7,400 nucleotides of DNA, taken from contig JAHFHB010000089.1 of the NCBI GenBank assembly GCA_023247135.1, forward strand, positions 1 to 7,400, given 5' to 3'. This DNA comes from Candidatus Omnitrophota bacterium (lineage in GTDB: Bacteria; Omnitrophota; Omnitrophia; Omnitrophales; Aquincolibacteriaceae). Below the pieces are notes generated by a model. The model was given only the letters and a program-made list of their open reading frames with translations, did not search any database and was not told where the DNA came from. Position numbers and translations under genes: made by a program. The first letter of the stretch is position 1. The number at the start of each line of letters is the position of its first letter. Positions 1-5,717 of this stretch are shown piece by piece.

Positions 1-3000
1 CGGGTACTTGACGCCCGCCTGACCGCCGCGCAGTACCTGCGGCACATGGATCAGGCGCGTTCGCGAAAAAGAGACCCCGTAAGAGTTCTTGAAAATATTT
101 TGGCGGGCAAACGTGTTGAAGCGGAGTATTTCCATAGCGAGTGGCTGCGCCAGGCGCTCATCGATCTTTTAGACAAGGGGGCTTATGGCGCGGTTCCGTT
201 CGAATCCAGCAATCCGAATGTGCGTGCGTTCCTCGTGCCTCTGGGCGATAAAAATTTCCGCAGAGTCGTCAACATTGCCAAAGGGATGGTGGTTCCGCAG
301 GAACGTGTGAACGCGATTTTACACGGCGGCGTCTACGACGCATTTCAAAAACTGTGGGGATTTCTAGGCGTGACGGAGCAAGACCCGGTGGAAGTTTCCA
401 GCGCGACGGGCGGCAATAAATTCGGGCGTTACCCGGCAGGCGACATCAACGCGCGCGGGCTCTACGTCGATTTTGCCGACGGCGTACAAATCTTGAATAT
501 TTTCCCTGGAAACAAGACTGATTTTGAAGAGCCCAAAGACGTGACTCGCGCTGCGCTCTTTTACTCTGATTCAGCGTCTCCGGAAATTCGCCAGACAATT
601 CTGGAACTTTTTCCGCGAGAGTTTATCGAACATCTCGCAAGCCAGGGACAGCGCCTCGAAGACCTGGTCTGGTGGACGGGCGGCGACGGATTTATTCCGA
701 ATGCCCGGGCGCCGCATCGCTGGGACGAGCCGGGATTTTACCTGCTCGCCAATAAAGGCGAGGGCCAAATGACGCTGACCCTGACGACGACGCTGGAGGG
801 TGCCTTGAATCATGATCGCCGACGCGAAATGGTGTTTCAGGGAAAAGGGCTTGCTCACATTAGCCTCGAAGCGGACGGGGACGCACTTTCGGTAGGTTTT
901 GGCAAGATAAACTTTCCGGTTTTGGAAAAGCACGATGCGTTTAAAATCTGGTTTGAACAAAATTTAAAAGTCTGGGCTGAAAAATTCGGATTTACATCGA
1001 TCAGGGTCCGGCGTAAGGCGCTCGACGCGCCGACTCTGCTGGCGCTGGGTTTTCAAAAGAGCCTTGACGAAAAAGATCCGGATGTGTGGATTTATCAGCT
1101 GGCCGAACCGGATGCGCCGCCGCTCTCCGGCCTGCTTCTGGCGCGCAATGTCGTGGATGCGGGAATGACGATTGATGAACATGGGCACCTGCACAGCACC
1201 GGGAATTTGCAGCGCCTGGCCGAGCTTGACCCTCTTTGGCGGCAGCATGGGGTTTTTGGCGGTTATTTTTACGGGATTTGGCGGCGCTCTGCAAGCTCGC
1301 GTCAAGCCCACGCTATTTTGGACGGCCAGCGGCATGCGTTTGACATCGGCGGAGTCCGGTATTGGGTGCAAAATTACTGGGGAAAACATCAGTTAGTGGA
1401 TGTGCCCGGCGGCCCGACCGTGCTCCATCTCGATAACCAGGGAAATATTTTTTCGATTTATGGCATGACGGCGGAAAATCTCGACCCTGAGTTTTCCAGT
1501 GTGCATGAGGGAGACCAGCATATCCCGGGTTCCGCAGAGGCCACACGAATCGCCTTAACGCAGTACACCACCCGGCTGCGCCAGGGAAGCGGCGGCCAGG
1601 CGCGCGCCGTTCCGGTGACGTTTGATTTCATCGGCTGGCTTGCGCCGGATGCTTTTGATCAGCGCGGGCCCAAACCAACGGATCCGCGTTGGGCGTTTTC
1701 AAAATCTTTGCCGGAGGATCAGCTTGCCCATTTCCGCTCGCTGCCCTCTGAAACCGAGAAGCTCGCTTTTCTCGACGAACTGAACACCCGAGACGGGTCG
1801 GTGTTTGTCAGCCGCAAAGGCGTCGGCGATCAGGAAACCGTGACACTGATCAAGCACGTCGAGGGCGAAGGCGCACCTAATGTTGACCAAACCATGCTGA
1901 ACCCTTTTCTGCCGGAAGTGAAAGAGTACTACTTGAATGCGCTCACGCTGATGATTGATATGGGCGCCGACAGCATTCGTATCGATCTGGCAGGCAAATT
2001 GTTAAACAGCCATCTGGGGCCGCTTTTTGAGCGCTGGGGCCGCGAAGGCTTTCACGCGGCGGCGCCTTTTGACCCCAACCGGGAAATCATGGAAGAGTTG
2101 ATTCGCGAGGCCTCGCAGTATGCCTGGGATCGTTATCACCGCAAGCTCCGGTTTTATCCGGAGCTTTATTCGGACGACGACGTAAAGCGTTACCGCGAAC
2201 TGGCCGCGCGCGCCGGATTTCCAGATGCCGTGGTGCCTTACGATAAAAGCGTGTTTGAGACCTATTTTAATTTTGTGCGCGGGATAAACAATACGACTCT
2301 CAGACATCTGGAAGGCGCGATCAAGCATGCCTTCGATCTGGCGCAGGGATTTGCCGCGGGCGGACATCCCGCGCCGGTGCTTGCGTTTCTAAGCAACTAT
2401 GACCAAATCGCACCGGAGGATATCGGCGGGCCGGTATATGGAATTTTGGCGCAAATGATTTTGCTCGCGGATACAGGCACGCCTGTCATGATCGATACGC
2501 GCGATTTTGGCACCCCCTTGATTTATTCGCTGCCGGGCGGTGAACGCTTTGCCGGTCTTCCCAATTTGGCGAATCCCAGCGCGCACAGTATGGCGCTGGG
2601 GGCGCAATTCGCCGCGCGTGCCCTGCCGGACGGGTACCGCCAGATGATGATCGATTCGCCGGGACTCGCAACTTTGGGCGGGCGCAGCCGGGCTACGCAT
2701 GTGGCCGGACAAAGCTATCTGCAATTTTTAAATACCAGCAATCGTGAAAACCTGAGTGCGCTGGCCAAACGTGAACCCGGCAGCAACAACTGGGTCATTG
2801 CCGTGGCAAATTATGCCTTTGGATCGCCGCAACCCATTGATGCCTGGATCGAATTGCCGGTGCAGGCGTTGAATCTTGATACGGGCCATGTTTTCAAAGC
2901 CGTGGATTGGACGGCGAGCGCGCCCAAAGAATTACCCGTGGATTCCCAGCAGAAAAGAATTCATGTCCGGTTTGAGCCGGGCCAGCAGCGTCAATGGATT

Positions 3001-3906
3001 CGTCTGGAAGCGACTCCGAAACGGTCGGAAATGCGAAATGCCGCAGCTCAATTTCTTGAGCATTGGGCGGCGAACCGCGCGGTAACCGAGGATGTGTCCG
3101 CGCTGTTGAATGCTCCGGATTTTCGCGTGGAGACCGCAGTGGCTGCGCTTGAACAAGAAGCGCCGCGCTTTGCGGACCTTTATGCGCAAACTTATTTGGA
3201 GACAGCGGGGGTTTCCGCGGACGGCAGCGTGCAAGACTACCTTGCGTTTGAAAATGCCTTTCAGACTTTTGCGGACGAAACGCCCGCAGCGTTTGAAGCG
3301 GCGATTCAGCACGCGCTGGATAGCAAGCCGGGGCCGGTCAGCTTTCATTGGGTCATGCCCTATGAAGCCGCGCTCGAGCCGTGGCTTGAGAATTTCCTGG
3401 GCGTGATCGAAAAGATGGCTGCCAAGACAGCGTATCAAGGCCGGCTCTCGGCGCAAGTCGCGCTCGTTGCCTCCGATCAGGATTATCAAAAAGCGGCGGT
3501 ATTTTTTAAACGCTTTGAATCGGCAGGCCTGATTGAGCGGATTAACCCGGCATTTTCGCGCGAAGCGTTTACAGCGGTGAATGATTTCCTGAGCGCGCAT
3601 GACAATGCGCTTGCGATCGGCCTGCCGCAAAATTTTGAGCGTAACGTGGCGTATCGTCAGCGCTTTCGCCTGGTCGGCGTGTCCGGTTTGCCGCTGAAAA
3701 AAGCTCTGCCGATTTCCTCCGTCCTGCTTTTTAAAACCGCGCAGGAAATCAAAGTCACGGCCGAATTGCTCGGTAAATTGCCCGCTCTTTTCCCGTTGGG
3801 CATGCTGGGCTATGACGTGGGCACGGGCCGTCTCTCGATCACGACGCTGGCTGAGCGCTTCCTGCTCGAAGCTTCTATCACCAAGTACCTGGCCACGATG
3901 GCGTAG
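1..3906 (+). CDS. Giant GH13-like multidomain protein, 5' end outside window
   Basis: The frame is open from base 1 and ends at TAG 3904-3906. The first ATG (46) has no ribosome binding site and is preceded in frame by residues RVLDARLTAAQYLRH, so it is probably internal. Residues below count from that ATG. Residues about 386-860 resemble an alpha-amylase-family (GH13) barrel: GNLQRL at 386, a beta3-like FDFIGW near 526, NVDQTMLNP near 612, then SIRIDLAG with candidate nucleophile D647, YPELY with candidate acid/base E706, and SNYDQ with candidate third acid D786. A beta-rich segment starting at NNWVIAVANY (914) fits the C-terminal sandwich of GH13 enzymes such as the GlgE type. Residues 1-380 are unassigned, with a weak acetyltransferase-like stretch near 280-350. 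Residues 990-1286 form an unrecognised C-terminal module. Known GH13 enzymes act on alpha-glucans, but region I lacks the usual NH and region IV has NYD instead of NHD, so activity and substrate are uncertain. I see no signal peptide in the visible part. Confidence 0.85.
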   Translation, partial: RVLDARLTAAQYLRHMDQARSRKRDPVRVLENILAGKRVEAEYFHSEWLRQALIDLLDKGAYGAVPFESSNPNVRAFLVPLGDKNFRRVVNIAKGMVVPQERVNAILHGGVYDAFQKLWGFLGVTEQDPVEVSSATGGNKFGRYPAGDINARGLYVDFADGVQILNIFPGNKTDFEEPKDVTRAALFYSDSASPEIRQTILELFPREFIEHLASQGQRLEDLVWWTGGDGFIPNARAPHRWDEPGFYLLANKGEGQMTLTLTTTLEGALNHDRRREMVFQGKGLAHISLEADGDALSVGFGKINFPVLEKHDAFKIWFEQNLKVWAEKFGFTSIRVRRKALDAPTLLALGFQKSLDEKDPDVWIYQLAEPDAPPLSGLLLARNVVDAGMTIDEHGHLHSTGNLQRLAELDPLWRQHGVFGGYFYGIWRRSASSRQAHAILDGQRHAFDIGGVRYWVQNYWGKHQLVDVPGGPTVLHLDNQGNIFSIYGMTAENLDPEFSSVHEGDQHIPGSAEATRIALTQYTTRLRQGSGGQARAVPVTFDFIGWLAPDAFDQRGPKPTDPRWAFSKSLPEDQLAHFRSLPSETEKLAFLDELNTRDGSVFVSRKGVGDQETVTLIKHVEGEGAPNVDQTMLNPFLPEVKEYYLNALTLMIDMGADSIRIDLAGKLLNSHLGPLFERWGREGFHAAAPFDPNREIMEELIREASQYAWDRYHRKLRFYPELYSDDDVKRYRELAARAGFPDAVVPYDKSVFETYFNFVRGINNTTLRHLEGAIKHAFDLAQGFAAGGHPAPVLAFLSNYDQIAPEDIGGPVYGILAQMILLADTGTPVMIDTRDFGTPLIYSLPGGERFAGLPNLANPSAHSMALGAQFAARALPDGYRQMMIDSPGLATLGGRSRATHVAGQSYLQFLNTSNRENLSALAKREPGSNNWVIAVANYAFGSPQPIDAWIELPVQALNLDTGHVFKAVDWTASAPKELPVDSQQKRIHVRFEPGQQRQWIRLEATPKRSEMRNAAAQFLEHWAANRAVTEDVSALLNAPDFRVETAVAALEQEAPRFADLYAQTYLETAGVSADGSVQDYLAFENAFQTFADETPAAFEAAIQHALDSKPGPVSFHWVMPYEAALEPWLENFLGVIEKMAAKTAYQGRLSAQVALVASDQDYQKAAVFFKRFESAGLIERINPAFSREAFTAVNDFLSAHDNALAIGLPQNFERNVAYRQRFRLVGVSGLPLKKALPISSVLLFKTAQEIKVTAELLGKLPALFPLGMLGYDVGTGRLSITTLAERFLLEASITKYLATMA

Positions 3907-4080
3907 AAGCGGTTGCATAAGTCTCTACGAGCCCCAACCCCGCTTGTCATTGCGACCTGCGAGCAGGGTCCCGTAGGGACGACGCGGCAATCTCATGGGA
4001 CCGAGATTGCTTCGTCGCAAAAACCGCTCCTCGCAATGACGAATATAAGGTGTTATGTCGACTATATGGAACCGCTTCTA
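3904..4080. repeat. Composite intergenic repeat bounded by 11-bp inverted arms
   Basis: TAGAAGCGGTT at 3904-3914 is exactly complementary to AACCGCTTCTA at 4070-4080. Both outer ends are TA, and the left arm supplies the stop codon of the preceding gene. The arms enclose a second palindromic repeat (3944-4043). The right arm is followed by T-rich sequence (4085-4101), so the structure could also help end transcription of the giant gene. TA-bounded inverted termini are typical of small non-autonomous IS630/Tc1-type elements; that reading is inference. Confidence 0.5.
3944..4043. repeat. Palindromic dispersed-type repeat (GTCATTGCGA class)
   Basis: Outer arms GTCATTGCGA (3946-3955) and TCGCAATGAC (4031-4040) pair perfectly. 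Inner arms GCAATCTC (3987-3994) and GAGATTGC (4003-4010) pair around an 8-nt loop, extended by GACG (3981-3984) with CGTC (4013-4016). A side hairpin GTCCC-gta-GGGAC lies at 3968-3980. This motif set matches, from memory, a palindromic repeat common between genes in many bacterial genomes. I see no protein coded here; short frames across it on either strand look incidental. Confidence 0.7.
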
Positions 4081-4099
4081 AGAGTTTTATTCGGTTTTC

Positions 4100-4128
4100 T
4101 TGCGCTCTTGCCCGAAGTGTGAAATAAT
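4100..4128 (+). promoter_or_regulatory. Candidate cysE promoter, transcript possibly leaderless
   Basis: TTGCGC (4100-4105), a 17-nt spacer and AATAAT (4123-4128, 5 of 6 to the sigma70 consensus) lie just before cysE. The hexamer ends 8 nt before ATG 4137, so transcription would start at or within a few bases of the start codon. No Shine-Dalgarno sequence is visible between. The -35 match is only 3 of 6. Confidence 0.4.
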
Positions 4129-4136
4129 TTGCGCCT

Positions 4137-4817
4137 ATGAATCCCTTTGCCGCCATTTACTCTGATTTCAAAGCCTGCTTCGAGCGCGATCCGGCGGCAC
4201 GTACGCCGCTCGGGTTTCTCGAGGTTATTTTTCTCTACCCGGGTTTTCATGCGATTGTCGTGCATCGCTTCAGTCATGTGCTTTACCGCCTGCATGTTCC
4301 TTTCATTCCGCGCCTGATGTCACAGATCATGCGTTTTCTGACGGGAGTTGAAATTCATCCCGGCGCGCGTATCGGCCGCAGTTTTTTTATCGATCATGGC
4401 ATGGGCGTGGTGATCGGAGAAACGGCTGAGATCGGCGATCAAGTCACGCTTTATCAGGGCGTGACGCTGGGCGGCACAGGGCTTGAGCGCGGCAAGCGTC
4501 ACCCGACGCTCGGCAACCATGTGGTGGTGGGCGCGGGTGCCAAAGTGCTGGGCAATATCAAGCTGGGCAATCATGTCAAAGTTGGCGCCGGATCTGTCGT
4601 GGTCCATCCGGTGCCTGACCTTTGCACGGTCGTGGGCGTGCCCGCAGAAATTGTGCGCAAGGGCGGCCAGCGCGTGACCGAAGTGAATCTGGATCATGGC
4701 GACTTGCCCGATCCCGTGCGCACCCTTAAAAACCGAATCCGCCTGATGCAGAAGGAACTGGAAGCGCTAGAGTCACAGCTTCTGGACCCTCACAAACGCT
4801 CCGACCCCGCCGCGTAG
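4137..4817 (+). CDS. cysE: Serine O-acetyltransferase CysE
   Basis: Transfers acetyl from acetyl-CoA to L-serine, giving O-acetylserine, the cytosolic first step of cysteine synthesis. The 226-residue protein has a short helical N-terminal part (1-68), close to the shorter bacillus-type enzymes and lacking the long N-terminal extension of the 273-residue E. coli protein. A left-handed hexapeptide-repeat domain follows (about 70-180): VEIHPGARIG at 71-80, IDHGMGVVIGETA at 85-97 with D86-H87 in the place of the catalytic Asp-His pair, VTLGGTG at 109-115, and R121-H122-P matching the second active-site histidine. GAGAKVLGNI and GVPAEIV close the repeat. Residues about 195-215 are charged and likely form a short coiled coil. 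The TAG stop is at 4815-4817. ATG 4137 is chosen because the conserved IYSDFKACFERDPA begins at once and no better start lies upstream. No sulfur-assimilation partner lies in the window, so it appears to stand alone. Confidence 0.95.
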   Translation: MNPFAAIYSDFKACFERDPAARTPLGFLEVIFLYPGFHAIVVHRFSHVLYRLHVPFIPRLMSQIMRFLTGVEIHPGARIGRSFFIDHGMGVVIGETAEIGDQVTLYQGVTLGGTGLERGKRHPTLGNHVVVGAGAKVLGNIKLGNHVKVGAGSVVVHPVPDLCTVVGVPAEIVRKGGQRVTEVNLDHGDLPDPVRTLKNRIRLMQKELEALESQLLDPHKRSDPAA

Positions 4818-4904
4818 GCTAGAAGCAAATTTACCTCGCCCCGCTAACCCCACACTGCCAAACAACTTAAAAAAGGCCTCGCGGTGATTTTATTATCGGC
4901 CGTA

Positions 4905-4933
4905 TTGATTTTTTATAGGACGCATGCTATGTT
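4905..4933 (+). promoter_or_regulatory. Weak candidate sigma70-type promoter
   Basis: TTGATT (4905-4910), a 17-nt spacer and TATGTT (4928-4933) each match the consensus at 4 of 6 positions. Transcription from here would give a leader of roughly 270 nt ahead of the small membrane-protein genes. AT-rich DNA produces such matches by chance. Confidence 0.2.
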
Positions 4934-4970
4934 TCTTTCAGGATGTTAAAGAGTGTATTTTTAATATCAA

Positions 4971-4999
4971 TGGATTTTAAAGATAGTAAAAGTTATAAA
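4971..4999 (+). promoter_or_regulatory. Candidate promoter just before the 18-bp stem
   Basis: TATAAA (4994-4999) matches the -10 consensus at 5 of 6 positions, with TGGATT (4971-4976, 3 of 6) at 17-nt spacing. The predicted start near 5006 is a few bases before the stem at 5014, so the RNA would begin almost at the base of the helix. The surrounding AT-richness lowers confidence. Confidence 0.28.
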
Positions 5000-5013
5000 T
5001 ATTAATTTAGCTT

Positions 5014-5114
5014 AAAAGCGCAAAGTTTGAAATAATTCCAGGAGACAGTCGTTCGAGCGCACTGAGCGTAAGCGGCTTTAAGTTTCAGAAGGGATGTTTG
5101 AGCTTTGCGCTTTT
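5014..5114 (+). other. Candidate structured RNA: 18-bp stem with large folded loop
   Basis: AAAAGCGCAAAG (5014-5025) pairs perfectly with CTTTGCGCTTTT (5103-5114). As RNA the helix extends six more pairs, with G-U wobbles, between 5026-5031 and 5097-5102. The roughly 65-nt loop contains a short CAGT/ACTG pair (5046-5049 with 5061-5064) and GAGCG twice. The right arm runs into U-rich sequence (5111-5121). It could be a leader controlling the downstream pair, a small RNA with its own terminator, or a long-loop terminator for upstream transcription. It matches no RNA family I recognise. Confidence 0.4.
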
Positions 5115-5192
5115 GTTGTTTCTCGAGGAAGGCGCTGTTAAAAGTTCCCCAGATTTTGCGGGGGTTGGGGTGGGAGTAGTGATGAAAGTAAA

Positions 5193-5203
5193 AAGGGGGT
5201 GGA
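5193..5203 (+). promoter_or_regulatory. Strong ribosome binding site for first small gene
   Basis: AAGGGGGTGGA lies 4-8 nt before ATG 5208 and pairs well with the 16S rRNA tail. It fixes the start of a gene too short for length-based calling. The same block recurs before the second small gene. Confidence 0.7.
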
Positions 5204-5207
5204 TGCC

Positions 5208-5348
5208 ATGAATTTCGACAACAAACTGTTCGGTGGGATTTTGGTCGGGCTGGTGGTCGGTTTGCATTACCAGACGACGCTGATTACGTATCTGCCGATT
5301 TTTGTCATTGCGGCCGTAATTTTCGGGCTGCACCTGATTCGGAGATAG
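5208..5348 (+). CDS. Small two-helix membrane protein, first of a tandem pair
   Basis: A 46-residue protein starting MNFDNKLFGG and ending in TAG. I do not recognise the family. Helix 1 spans about 7-21 and carries a glycine zipper G10-x3-G14-x3-G18. A short polar turn (YQTTLITY, 21-28) leads into helix 2 (about 29-44), which begins with PIF and ends in two arginines. Positive charge at the C-terminus suggests both ends face the cytoplasm, giving a hairpin in the inner membrane. The next gene encodes a paralogue: 16 of the first 41 positions are identical, including FD, the three zipper glycines, VGL, Y21, L25, T27 and PIF. The strong ribosome binding site plus this paralogy support real coding. 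The gap to the second gene is 39 nt, so they are probably co-transcribed. Possible roles are an oligomeric pore, a type I toxin-like peptide or a membrane-complex subunit; none is shown. Confidence 0.75.
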   Translation: MNFDNKLFGGILVGLVVGLHYQTTLITYLPIFVIAAVIFGLHLIRR

Positions 5349-5371
5349 AGTCATCGCGTTTTGGCGAAATG

Positions 5372-5382
5372 AAGGGGGGTGA
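5372..5382 (+). promoter_or_regulatory. Strong ribosome binding site for second small gene
   Basis: AAGGGGGGTGA, close to the ideal AAGGAGGTGA, lies 5 nt before ATG 5388. Its similarity to the block before ATG 5208 shows that the duplicated unit included the translation signal. Confidence 0.75.
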
Positions 5383-5387
5383 GTATC

Positions 5388-5537
5388 ATGAGATTCGACG
5401 ACCATCTGTTAGCCGGGTTGTTTATCGGAATCACGGTGGGGTTGAAGTATGCAGGTTCGCTTGAGACGTTCATGCCGATTTTTCTGGTCTTAGGCAGCTT
5501 GTATCTTCTGCGGTACCTCAACCTGGTACGCAAATAA
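5388..5537 (+). CDS. Small two-helix membrane protein, second of a tandem pair
   Basis: A 49-residue protein starting MRFDDHLLAG and ending in TAA. It is the paralogue of the preceding gene and shares its plan: MxFD start, helix 1 (about 7-19) with G10, G14 and G18, a turn with K20-Y21 and E26, then PIF at 30-32 and helix 2 to about residue 45, ending in a basic VRK tail. The C-terminal part is three residues longer and richer in aromatic and leucine residues (YLLRYLNL). The two proteins differ at more than half their positions while the zipper, the FD start and PIF are kept. That pattern suggests old duplication with selection on structure rather than a recent copy, and could let the two form a hetero-oligomer. 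A four-armed repeat follows 13 nt after the stop. The function is unknown. Confidence 0.75.
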   Translation: MRFDDHLLAGLFIGITVGLKYAGSLETFMPIFLVLGSLYLLRYLNLVRK

Positions 5538-5550
5538 CCAAGCAAGATTT

Positions 5551-5660
5551 AAAGGGCCGGAATGACATGCTGCTAACGGCAGCACGTACATTCCGGTCCT
5601 TGCGGCCTCGCAAGGGCCGGAATGATTGCATCGCAGTGGGTGTGCACATTCCGGTCCTTT
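5551..5660. repeat. Four-armed inverted-repeat mosaic, possible terminator
   Basis: AAGGGCCGGAATG occurs at 5552-5564 and 5612-5624. Its partner CATTCCGGTCCTT occurs at 5589-5601 and 5647-5659. Arms pair fully in + strand RNA with one G-U wobble. Two folds compete: two side-by-side hairpins, or a central 16-bp hairpin (5589-5604 with 5609-5624 around a GCCT loop) inside an outer 14-bp helix (5551-5564 with 5647-5660). The first loop also contains its own small hairpin (TGCTGC with GCAGCA). The layout is like REP/BIME elements. U-rich sequence after the last arm is compatible with ending transcription of the small-gene pair. Confidence 0.75.
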
Positions 5661-5682
5661 CCTTTTGAACCGCAGCGTTTGA

Positions 5683-5711
5683 TTGACACTCCTTAAAGTT
5701 GCTCATAGACT
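5683..5711 (+). promoter_or_regulatory. Promoter for the RNase H gene, probably leaderless
   Basis: TTGACA (5683-5688) is a perfect -35 hexamer, followed by a 17-nt spacer and TAGACT (5706-5711, 4 of 6). The -10 ends 6 nt before ATG 5718, so transcription should start on or next to the start codon. No Shine-Dalgarno sequence is present upstream of the ATG. Confidence 0.6.
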
Positions 5712-5717
5712 GCGCCC

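Larger units (their letters stand above)
4818..5207. other. 390-nt intergenic region, AT-rich and structured
   Basis: No credible gene is visible on either strand. Positions 4941-5040 have 22 G or C in 100 by hand count, far below the surrounding genes. A weak hairpin-like stretch lies at 4875-4902 (GGCC near each end, then T-rich sequence to 4914) and could end the cysE transcript. The stretch also holds two candidate promoters, an 18-bp stem (5014-5114), a CCCC tract (5147-5150) and repeated G tracts (5160-5174). The antisense frame across 5085-5405 overlaps two better-supported genes and was discarded. Confidence 0.7.

Noticed and set aside
46..48. ATG 46 as the true start of the giant protein
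   Set aside because: No Shine-Dalgarno sequence or promoter precedes it and the frame is open to base 1, so an upstream start outside the window is more likely.
2932..3918. 328-codon open frame on the - strand
   Set aside because: It lies wholly antisense to the giant gene, is rich in R, H, Q and C without domain motifs, and has no ribosome binding site or promoter; it is a by-product of the + strand codon usage.
3944..4043. CRISPR array or tRNA in the palindromic region
   Set aside because: There is no regularly spaced direct repeat, and the hairpins do not form a cloverleaf with anticodon and T-arm signals.
3913..4156. 69-codon frames on both strands between the giant gene and cysE
   Set aside because: Both run through the palindromic repeat, so the two strands look alike; neither has a ribosome binding site or protein-like conservation.
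4820..4826. TAGAAGC after cysE as a partial copy of the 11-bp terminal arm
   Set aside because: A 7-base match is easily chance and no partner arm lies nearby.
5113..5141. TTGTTG / TGTTAA as a promoter close to the small genes
   Set aside because: Both hexamers match only 3 of 6 consensus positions and the first lies in the U-rich tail of the stem.
5085..5545. Overlapping - strand frames of 106 and 64 codons
   Set aside because: They are antisense to the two small membrane-protein genes, which have strong ribosome binding sites and mutual paralogy.
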